Assembly: GCA_002505355.1 (NCBI GenBank)
Contig: DAUW01000105.1
Coordinates: 1-14,519, forward strand
DNA length: 14,519 bases
Reading direction: 5' to 3'
From: Euryarchaeota archaeon UBA229
Lineage (GTDB): Archaea; Thermoplasmatota; Poseidoniia; Poseidoniales; Poseidoniaceae
Shown here piece by piece: positions 6,973 through 12,661 of this stretch. The notes beneath the pieces are model-generated. The model had not been told where the DNA came from. It was given only the letters and a program-made list of their open reading frames with translations, and searched no databases. Position numbers and translations under genes: made by a program. The stretch's first letter is position 1, and each line of letters opens with the position of its first letter.

Positions 6973-7164
6973 ATGTTCGACAATTGGACTTACATTGAAT
7001 GGCTAATATTAGTTATTGATATTTTAGCAGTGATAATTGTCATTAGATTTCTCAGTAACAAAATCAAAAAGAAGCTACGCGAAGTCGAATTGCGTCAGAA
7101 TCACCAGACACGTCAACGTCGAGAGCAAGCAAGACAGCAAACCGAGCAGCAAGAGAAAAAATAA
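6973..7164 (+). CDS. Small single-helix membrane protein
   Basis: A 63-residue frame with one hydrophobic segment at about 8-29 (EWLILVIDILAVIIVIRFLS), followed by a strongly charged Lys/Arg/Glu/Gln-rich tail of about 34 residues that is probably helical. The positive-inside rule puts the tail in the cytoplasm. GAGGCGAA lies 3 nt before ATG 6973, directly at the ferredoxin stop, matching the motif before the ferredoxin itself. This regular spacing and the amphiphilic design support a real gene. It resembles small anchor proteins in architecture only; no family recognised. Confidence 0.65.
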   Translation: MFDNWTYIEWLILVIDILAVIIVIRFLSNKIKKKLREVELRQNHQTRQRREQARQQTEQQEKK

Positions 7165-7175
7165 ACTTGGACATG

Positions 7176-7183
7176 TTCAATAA
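7176..7183 (+). promoter_or_regulatory. TATA-like box for xseA
   Basis: TTCAATAA is centred about 26 nt before ATG 7206. There is no Shine-Dalgarno before that ATG, so xseA may be transcribed leaderless from its own promoter. An inverted repeat lies between this box and the start codon. Confidence 0.3.
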
Positions 7184-7187
7184 CCTG

Positions 7188-7206
7188 TGGCAGTAACTAT
7201 CTGCCA
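7188..7206. promoter_or_regulatory. Inverted repeat abutting the xseA start codon
   Basis: TGGCAG and CTGCCA form a perfect 6-bp inverted repeat around a 7-nt spacer (TAACTAT). The last base of the right arm is the A of the start codon. In RNA it would form a hairpin hiding the start; in DNA it lies where an operator would block transcription initiation. No Shine-Dalgarno is present. Confidence 0.4.
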
Positions 7207-8522
7207 TGAGCGCCGGTAGTGATGTAACCACCGGCCCAATACCAGTTGGCCAATTTGTTAATTTAGTCCGCAACACGCTTCGTCATGATAAGTTATTTCA
7301 AAACCAAGTCATCAAGGGAGAAATAACCCAATGGAAACGCCACTCGAACGGCCATACATACTTCACTCTAGTTGACTCTGAAGGGCAAATCAGCGCCGTG
7401 ATTTGGCAGGGCAGATGCACTATTGATTCACTTATTGAAGAGGGTAGTGTTGTTGTAGTCATCGCAAATTTGGACTTGTGGGCTAAGGCAGGGAAAATAC
7501 AGCTCATCGTGAATCGCATAGAATTGGTGAATAAATTAGGCATATTGGAGGAGCAAAAAAAGCAGCTAATTGCCAGTCTGCGTCGGGAAGGGGCGTTGGA
7601 CCGCATGAGAATGAAGTTACCAATGATCCCAAAACACATCGCCATTATTACCGGGTTCGGCTCAGCAGCCCTTGCTGATATGAATCGGCTGATGGATAAT
7701 CGCTGGCCTGGACTTAGGAGGACAATCATAGGAGTCACTGTTCAAGGCGAAAACGCACCCAATGAAATTGTTCGAGGTTTACTAGCTGCGGGTAAATTAG
7801 CTACTCCAGAATACGCTAAACGCCTCTCTCAACCCCCTGTAGACTTGATCATACTAGGTAGAGGTGGTGGAGCGCCTGAAGATTTGTGGGCATTTAATCT
7901 GGAACCCGTAGTGCGCGGTATAATTGCTTCTCGCATCCCGGTTGTCTCTGCGGTTGGTCATGAATCGGATTTGTTAGTTGCCGACTTGGTTGCCGACTTG
8001 AGAGCATCAACTCCGTCCAATGCGATTGAACTATGCGTACCAGAATATGACTACCACCAAATGCTCAGTTTTAACCTAAATGAGCGATTAAATGAAGCAG
8101 CTAATCGTCTATTTATCGACTGGCGAAAAGAGTTGTATTTGCTGCAAACTAGGCTATTGAACGCTCCATTGAAAGGCATATTCAATGCTAACAAATCCGT
8201 CACTCAACTATCGCATCGGCTAACTAATGCTGTCTCCAATCAGTTTGTCAAGGCACGTCAAAACTTAGAATCGATAAGTACATCACTGCGATTAAATATA
8301 CAGAAATCTCTTGCTGAAGAGGCTACTAAGCTAGCAGTTATTGAGTCAGCACTAAATTCCTCCCATCCGAGAAATGTTCTGCAACGAGGTTACAGTATGT
8401 TGACAAGTAAGTCTGGCTCGGTAATAAGTAGTGCAAATGAACTGATACAAGGACAGCAAATAATTCTCGCTTTAGCAGACGGTGATGCTAAAGCAACGGT
8501 AGATGAAATTGAGAAGAGGTGA
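7206..8522 (+). CDS. xseA: Exonuclease VII large subunit
   Basis: A 438-residue protein of normal length for XseA, the catalytic subunit of exonuclease VII, a metal-independent single-strand-specific DNase that trims from both ends in bacteria. Visible in order: the N-terminal OB fold (VIKGEITQWKRHSNGHTYFT at 35-54); the catalytic domain with D158 in the AALAD segment, VQGENAP at 179-185, the GRGGG loop with R219, EDLWAF, and VGHESD with H252 and D255, then LRASTPSNA; a long helical region; and the C-terminal segment LQRGYSMLTSKSG plus the short strand-forming end. All family-conserved catalytic positions are present. The family is mainly bacterial, so here it suggests an old transfer. Its TGA lies inside the Shine-Dalgarno of xseB. 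Confidence 0.97.
   Translation: MSAGSDVTTGPIPVGQFVNLVRNTLRHDKLFQNQVIKGEITQWKRHSNGHTYFTLVDSEGQISAVIWQGRCTIDSLIEEGSVVVVIANLDLWAKAGKIQLIVNRIELVNKLGILEEQKKQLIASLRREGALDRMRMKLPMIPKHIAIITGFGSAALADMNRLMDNRWPGLRRTIIGVTVQGENAPNEIVRGLLAAGKLATPEYAKRLSQPPVDLIILGRGGGAPEDLWAFNLEPVVRGIIASRIPVVSAVGHESDLLVADLVADLRASTPSNAIELCVPEYDYHQMLSFNLNERLNEAANRLFIDWRKELYLLQTRLLNAPLKGIFNANKSVTQLSHRLTNAVSNQFVKARQNLESISTSLRLNIQKSLAEEATKLAVIESALNSSHPRNVLQRGYSMLTSKSGSVISSANELIQGQQIILALADGDAKATVDEIEKR
8517..8522 (+). promoter_or_regulatory. Shine-Dalgarno setting the GTG start of xseB
   Basis: AGGTGA overlaps the xseA stop codon and sits 5 nt before GTG 8528. It favours GTG 8528 over the ATG at 8540, which would lie too far away, and suggests coupled translation of the two subunits. 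Confidence 0.6.
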
Positions 8523-8527
8523 AATAA

Positions 8528-8740
8528 GTGAGTGAAAATATGGACTATGATGAGGCAATTACGCGACTTGAAGAAATCGTTCAAGCATTGGAGCGAGGTG
8601 GCATACCACTGGACGCGACATTGAAGTTATACGAAGAGGGCGCAAAATTGCTTGAATTCTGTCAGCAAGAATTGGCTAGTGCTGAGGGTAAACTGAATGA
8701 AATGCGGCTATCCGAAGTAGAAAGCAAATTATCTGAATGA
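8528..8740 (+). CDS. xseB: Exonuclease VII small subunit
   Basis: A 70-residue helical protein with the full XseB signature: YDEAITRLEEIVQALERGG, then IPLDATLKLYEEGAKLLEFC and the QQELASAEGKL segment. Length is normal. In characterised bacteria several XseB copies bind the long C-terminal helices of each XseA and are needed for a stable, active enzyme. It starts 5 nt after the xseA stop with an AGGTGA motif overlapping that stop, so production of the two subunits is probably coupled. Its presence next to xseA indicates a functional two-subunit enzyme and not a lone relic. Confidence 0.95.
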   Translation: MSENMDYDEAITRLEEIVQALERGGIPLDATLKLYEEGAKLLEFCQQELASAEGKLNEMRLSEVESKLSE

Positions 8741-8777
8741 TGCAAGAAATGATAAGGCAATAACGCTAGCCTAACCT

Positions 8778-9077
8778 ATGAAAGACAAGCACTTGCGTTC
8801 ACTGAAAGTGAGGGTTATCCAAGTGCTTTCAAAGTGGCAAGAGCCACATGGAGAAGGCTCCTACAAAGATTCTGGAATTCTTCAGGCGTTAGAAATTAGC
8901 GAACATGGCGAGGTTAATTTTGCCATTCACCCCAAGCACCCTCACTGCCCGTGTTGTTTGTATGATGCAAGTCAACTAAGAACGAAGTTGATGACGCTAA
9001 AGCACGTAAAATCGGTATACTGTGACGTGGTTGGCATCCCCGGAAAGGAACGCTGGATTAGGTCAATCAACACCTAG
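8778..9077 (+). CDS. DUF59/MIP18-like Fe-S cluster assembly protein
   Basis: A 99-residue protein resembling the DUF59 (MIP18, SufT, PaaD-like) family, whose members help load or mature iron-sulfur proteins. The pattern fits: an N-terminal helix (VRVIQVLSKWQEPHGE), an ILQALEI strand, EVNFAI leading into the conserved Cys-Pro position, then a helix (ASQLRTKLMTLKHVKSV) and a final strand before RW. The Cys-Pro site lies in an unusual cluster, HPKHPHCPCC at 51-60, with three His and three Cys. No Shine-Dalgarno precedes ATG 8778, but an AT-rich stretch (AAATGATAAGG) is about 26 nt upstream. The last 15 bases overlap the end of the convergent membrane protein gene. The family is assigned by pattern; target unknown. 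Confidence 0.7.
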   Translation: MKDKHLRSLKVRVIQVLSKWQEPHGEGSYKDSGILQALEISEHGEVNFAIHPKHPHCPCCLYDASQLRTKLMTLKHVKSVYCDVVGIPGKERWIRSINT

Positions 9078-9890
9078 TCGAAACCTTTTGAGTAGCAAAT
9101 ATGCTGGTATAGTCCAAAGCATCACCGCACCTACCCAAGCCAAAATTGATCCGAGTACTACGCCATATGAAGGCAGAGACCACATTGCTATCAGCGCATA
9201 TACTGATACACTAGCACCGCCGAGCATCATTGGTGCTGCTGCGCCTCGAGGGACCTGAGGTCCTTGAGAAATCCACAGTGCCACCATGCTTGTCAAGAAA
9301 ATTGCGGGGAAGGCACTGGCCAATCCAGCAATAAAGGGACGGCCTAATTCAGCCATCAAAAGACAAATTGCAATCGCAATACCCGCTGCAATCCCTCTAA
9401 GTGAAAGAATTGTTATTGGGACTTTGTTCACACCTTTGGGGGCTCCTATTCCCTGTAAATTGAACAATATCGCAAGCACGATAAGCGCCAATAACCCAAT
9501 CAGGCCTAATGATAGTTCGCTGATTACGTCGCCAGTTAGGTATCGAATCATAACTAACGCTGTAAACGCCATGCCTGCCCACGCAATTAGGGAAGCAAAA
9601 ATTGTTGCCGGAAGCCGTATTTTACCGTTTTTAACATATTGCGGAAATACAATCCACACGCCGAGAAATAAACCATTGATCAGCATCCCAATCGGCACAA
9701 CAGACATGCTCGAGGTCAGTGATTCTTCCCCGTCGATAAGGTACACTCCCGCTGCTGCAGGAACTATCGTCGATGGAATGGTACCTAAAACACCTCCAAC
9801 AAGACCCCCAAATCGCTCAATCGCTATGGTAACAAGGATAGCTACTAAACCTGCAAATGCACCGTACAAAATGATGGTTGAATTAATCAT
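9063..9890 (-). CDS. Multi-pass membrane protein with two-fold internal repeat
   Basis: A 275-residue integral membrane protein with about nine hydrophobic segments, near 5-25, 32-52, 61-82, 93-115, 125-146, 163-180, 186-207, 218-237 and 243-265. I cannot name a characterised family. Two stretches match in key spacing: E25-x7-G33-x5-P39 (ERFGGLVGGVLGTIPSTIVP) and E181-x7-G189-x5-P195 (ELGRPFIAGLASAFPAIFLT). Each is followed 25-27 residues later by another proline opening a helix (P66, P220), so the protein looks like a tandem duplication, as in many small-solute transporters. Transport is an inference from architecture. It lies 30 nt downstream of the peroxiredoxin gene on the same strand, with a palindrome in the gap. 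Confidence 0.85.
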   Translation of the reverse strand: MINSTIILYGAFAGLVAILVTIAIERFGGLVGGVLGTIPSTIVPAAAGVYLIDGEESLTSSMSVVPIGMLINGLFLGVWIVFPQYVKNGKIRLPATIFASLIAWAGMAFTALVMIRYLTGDVISELSLGLIGLLALIVLAILFNLQGIGAPKGVNKVPITILSLRGIAAGIAIAICLLMAELGRPFIAGLASAFPAIFLTSMVALWISQGPQVPRGAAAPMMLGGASVSVYALIAMWSLPSYGVVLGSILAWVGAVMLWTIPAYLLLKRFRLGVD

Positions 9891-9902
9891 TCACTCATCT
9901 CT

Positions 9903-9916
9903 GCAAATCAATTTGC
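9903..9916. promoter_or_regulatory. Palindrome between peroxiredoxin and membrane protein genes
   Basis: GCAAAT-CA-ATTTGC is a perfect 6-bp inverted repeat with a 2-nt spacer, filling about half of the 30-bp gap upstream of the membrane protein start. It could be an operator or an RNA processing hairpin. A partly similar sequence, GCAGTTAATTTGC, occurs at 12587-12599 in the divergent region before the M24 peptidase and pgk. Confidence 0.35.
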
Positions 9917-9920
9917 CAAT

Positions 9921-10382
9921 TCACAGAGATGCTGCCAGCGAAACTATTGCATCATAGTCAGGTTCAACACCTGGGTTTTCGGCAACCCAGCGATGCTGAA
10001 TAGTTCCTGCTTTATCGATGATAATAATCACCCGATTTGCGCTTACGTAGCCGTCTAAACCGCCAAGACCGGTAAATTTGGCATCATATGCGGTGACAAC
10101 TTCGCGGTCTAGGTCTGAAAGCAACTCGAACTCAAGATTATATTTCTTAGCAAATTCAGCATTTGCCCAAGGCGAATCAACGCTTATTCCAATTACCGCT
10201 GCTGATGCGGCATTCAGCTTCGCCATGTTCTCCTGCAAAGCGCACATTTCCTTATCACAAACACCGGTAAATGCACCTGGATAAAAGGCAATAATGACTG
10301 TTTTACCAGCGTAATCTGATAGTGAGACTGATTCTTTTGCGGAGTTTTTCAAAGTAAATAGTGGGGCTTTCTGTCCAATCAT
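9921..10382 (-). CDS. Peroxiredoxin (AhpC/TSA family, AhpE/PrxQ-like)
   Basis: A 153-residue thiol peroxidase that reduces peroxides in the cytoplasm. The active-site loop YPGAFTGVCDKEMC holds P35, T39 and the peroxidatic C42; the catalytic Arg is R117 in SANRVIIII. A second cysteine, C47, is five residues after C42, the position of the resolving cysteine in PrxQ/BCP enzymes, while the loop text resembles AhpE. Hence a 2-Cys mechanism with an intramolecular disulfide is likely. No signal peptide is visible. The gene has its own TATA-like box and an AGGTCAT ribosome-binding motif 3 nt before the ATG. The membrane protein gene follows after 30 nt and may be co-transcribed. Confidence 0.95.
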   Translation of the reverse strand: MIGQKAPLFTLKNSAKESVSLSDYAGKTVIIAFYPGAFTGVCDKEMCALQENMAKLNAASAAVIGISVDSPWANAEFAKKYNLEFELLSDLDREVVTAYDAKFTGLGGLDGYVSANRVIIIIDKAGTIQHRWVAENPGVEPDYDAIVSLAASL

Positions 10383-10417
10383 TGCATGACCTCTAGATGT
10401 TATGCTTGAGTATGAGG

Positions 10418-10429
10418 TATTTATACAAA
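10418..10429 (-). promoter_or_regulatory. TATA box for the peroxiredoxin gene
   Basis: Read on the minus strand, TTTGTATAAATA is the best archaeal TATA match in the window. It is centred about 39 nt before the ATG at 10382, giving a predicted start of transcription about 13 nt before the ATG, just enough to include the AGGTCAT ribosome-binding motif. It lies in the 58-bp gap after the histone-fold gene, so the peroxiredoxin is probably controlled separately. Confidence 0.5.
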
Positions 10430-10440
10430 TGCACTTGAAT

Positions 10441-11229
10441 TTAATATGGGTCTAAATGCACTATTTGCTCAATATCAATTCGCTTATATCCTCGCTCTCG
10501 TGCATTTGTTGCGGCCTTAACAAGCATTGCACGCATCCAACCAAGCGACATCAGCGTCTGCATACGGCCAATGGATTCAATGAACTGGACTGGGTTACCG
10601 CCTAATTGAGCATGAGCCCTAATGTCGCCTTCTAGTTTTTCAACGACCATATAATAGGTGTCAATTAATTCCTCAACTGCATCGTCGGTTACCGGCATTT
10701 TTGCGTGACTTCTTGCCAAAGAAAGTAGTGATGAGCGGGTTAAAATGCCCCCACCTTGCCCTACAACAATAGTTTCCGTTTCCTCGACTACCTCGAGTGG
10801 CGCCGCAACTTCGTCACTCCCGAGACCCATCCCCGACACAGCAATTTCTAGATGGCGTGGCTTAATTGTGCCGACCCGATCCTTTTCTGCTGCGGCCTCT
10901 GCATGCTTCAGTATTTTTGCAAGATGTTGCTCTATGTGTTCTATACCAGCCTGCACTGCGGCAGAACCTACTGATTCAATATTGGTAATTCTATCTATCA
11001 TCAATTCTCGGGTTCTATTGTAGTTCAACCGCGTTCTATTTGCATCGTCTAGGGTTTTTCGCTCCGGATCTTGGGACAGGGTTTCTGATTCCATTTGAGG
11101 TACTAAACGATCGAGCTCTTCGCACAGTAAATCAACTAGTTGCTGCTTTACAGCACCAGATATGCGCATCTGAGTATAAGTCGCTGCAACTGCGCCAATA
11201 TGGCCTGGTGAATACGGTTTAGCCGGCAT
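10441..11229 (-). CDS. Protein with histone-fold-like repeats
   Basis: A 262-residue soluble, mainly helical protein. Residues 87-131 (VGSAAVQAGIEHIEQHLAKI to RHLEIAV) align without a gap to the helix 2 to helix 3 part of archaeal histones such as HMfB, including the [RG]-x-T-I-K loop (GTIKPRHLEIA against KTIKAEDIELA). Two further stretches look similar. Residues about 10-66 have RISGAVKQQLVDLLCEELDR then ERKTLDDA. Residues about 164-255 have RSSLLSLARSHAKMPVTDDA and a following long helix, then RGYKRIDIEQIV, separated by an insertion. An acidic linker (about 138-155) joins the second and third parts. This suggests a multi-histone-fold protein that could bind or wrap DNA, or act as a histone-fold adaptor. 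The middle repeat is convincing, the outer two are tentative. The gene lies 31 nt after the M24 peptidase gene. Confidence 0.75.
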   Translation of the reverse strand: MPAKPYSPGHIGAVAATYTQMRISGAVKQQLVDLLCEELDRLVPQMESETLSQDPERKTLDDANRTRLNYNRTRELMIDRITNIESVGSAAVQAGIEHIEQHLAKILKHAEAAAEKDRVGTIKPRHLEIAVSGMGLGSDEVAAPLEVVEETETIVVGQGGGILTRSSLLSLARSHAKMPVTDDAVEELIDTYYMVVEKLEGDIRAHAQLGGNPVQFIESIGRMQTLMSLGWMRAMLVKAATNARERGYKRIDIEQIVHLDPY

Positions 11230-11260
11230 GGGTATTCCTTACACTGGATGCTTTTGATTA

Positions 11261-12535
11261 TTAGCAATCAATCAGCCAGTCAGTATTTCCACTGAGCGTA
11301 ACCCGTTCCATTCCATCATCTGTTTTTACCCAAGTATCCTCGATACCAATGCTGCCATTAGTGAAGACTAATTTTGGTTCTATCGCCATGACTCCGCCAT
11401 CTACTAGCGGCCTGTCAAACCCGCGTGCAACGACCGGCGATTCGTCGAGCTGTAAGCCAACTGAATGGCCAAGAAACTTGCTTTGGTCTGGCATCATTCC
11501 CATCAAATGATCACCATAGCCCATCGATTTTGCTAGTTCAGAACCTTTTTCCCAGGCCTTAGAACAATCTTCACCCTTGCCTAGAGTATCTACTACAGAA
11601 TTGCTTACTTCAACCATGTCTGATAACCTTTGATGCCACGTATTATCTAACTGCCCAATGCTAAACATGCGCGTTGCATCGACCACATAGCCACGGTGAA
11701 CATGGACAAGGTCAACAAGTATCGGCTGATTCCTCTGTAATTTAGAAAACCCTGAACCCATGCCTGCCATTGGATGCGGCCCTGTGCCACCAATCGCTGA
11801 ATCAAAGAATGATGGGATTCCACCTGCCCGGCCAGACACTATGACTGCCCTGTCACACTGTAATGGAAAACGGCGCATTTGTACAGTGCCACCAAAACCA
11901 TGGCGACGACTAACCTCCTCAGCAGCCGCAACCAATTCTAATTCGGTTGCACCATGTTTGACGGTATCTCTCACCGCATCGAACATAAGTTGCTGGATTA
12001 TCGCACTATCACGCATCATGCTGAGTTCCCATGGTGATTTTTTTTCTCGCTGCCGATGTATAATCTGAGTGCAGTCTCCCACCTCGCCGAGTGGCGTTAG
12101 AACTGAGACGAATTTTTGACAAAAATCTGCTGGAATTTCACCGAATTGTAAACTTGGCGCCCTCATTATTCCTCTACTGGACAGACTGTCGGCAAGATTG
12201 CGTAAACTCGGAAACTGCTCTATATTAATCGGTGAATCATCGCCACCTGCCTCAAATTTTGCCCGGCTGATTGAGCGCCTTACATAGAAAGTTGCACCGT
12301 CACCACCTTGATCTATACTAGCCGTAGAATCAGCTGCAGGCACAAGCAACGCACCATTCTGCCGCCCGCCGGCATAATAATACAGATCTACAGGGTTTTG
12401 AATCAATGCGGCTTCAATATTGGCCTCTGCCAAACTAATACTCAACTGGTTAACTCTTGCCTCAATTTCTGATGTAGGAACTCGCCAATCCTCACCGTTG
12501 GGACCAGAGAAATCATCGATAGACCATGACGCCAT
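11261..12535 (-). CDS. M24-family metallopeptidase (Xaa-Pro peptidase-like)
   Basis: A 424-residue protein with the two-domain build of Xaa-Pro aminopeptidases/prolidases: an N-terminal creatinase-like domain (about 20-155) and a C-terminal pita-bread domain (about 165-420). All five di-metal ligands are visible: D275 in PILVDLVHVH, D286 in GYVVDATRMF, H357 in FLGHSVGLQL, E386 in VMAIEPKLV and E399 in GIEDTW. It probably removes the N-terminal residue before proline, or hydrolyses Xaa-Pro dipeptides, in the cytoplasm. Substrate cannot be told from sequence, and some M24 members have other substrates. It starts a minus-strand run, divergent from pgk across 126 bp; a TATA-like TTCAATAT lies about 22 nt upstream of its ATG. 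No Shine-Dalgarno was seen. Confidence 0.92.
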   Translation of the reverse strand: MASWSIDDFSGPNGEDWRVPTSEIEARVNQLSISLAEANIEAALIQNPVDLYYYAGGRQNGALLVPAADSTASIDQGGDGATFYVRRSISRAKFEAGGDDSPINIEQFPSLRNLADSLSSRGIMRAPSLQFGEIPADFCQKFVSVLTPLGEVGDCTQIIHRQREKKSPWELSMMRDSAIIQQLMFDAVRDTVKHGATELELVAAAEEVSRRHGFGGTVQMRRFPLQCDRAVIVSGRAGGIPSFFDSAIGGTGPHPMAGMGSGFSKLQRNQPILVDLVHVHRGYVVDATRMFSIGQLDNTWHQRLSDMVEVSNSVVDTLGKGEDCSKAWEKGSELAKSMGYGDHLMGMMPDQSKFLGHSVGLQLDESPVVARGFDRPLVDGGVMAIEPKLVFTNGSIGIEDTWVKTDDGMERVTLSGNTDWLIDC

Positions 12536-12623
12536 GATAGCGGCTATTGGTCTATATTGAAAACACTACCCGAGATTATTTTGCTCGCAGTTAATTTGCG
12601 GTTATTTTTGGCCTGTTCACTGA

Positions 12624-12640
12624 GGAAAAGATATCAAAAA
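12624..12640 (+). promoter_or_regulatory. Putative BRE/TATA element for pgk
   Basis: GGAAAAGATATCAAAA is purine-rich (BRE-like) then AT-rich (TATA-like), centred about 28 nt before ATG 12662. No Shine-Dalgarno lies between, which fits a leaderless pgk transcript and supports the internal ATG over the longer frame starting at 12557. Confidence 0.35.
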
Positions 12641-12661
12641 CTGTCAACCATTGGCTGTTGC

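Noticed and set aside
9286..9957. 223-residue plus-strand open frame
   Set aside because: Lies opposite the multi-pass membrane protein and the end of the peroxiredoxin. Its composition is that of an antisense shadow, and the minus-strand proteins have clear family or membrane features.
12557..12661. 35-codon upstream extension of phosphoglycerate kinase
   Set aside because: Unlike the family N-terminus and overlaps the divergent promoter region; MARVLNLRDF at 12662 is the expected beginning.
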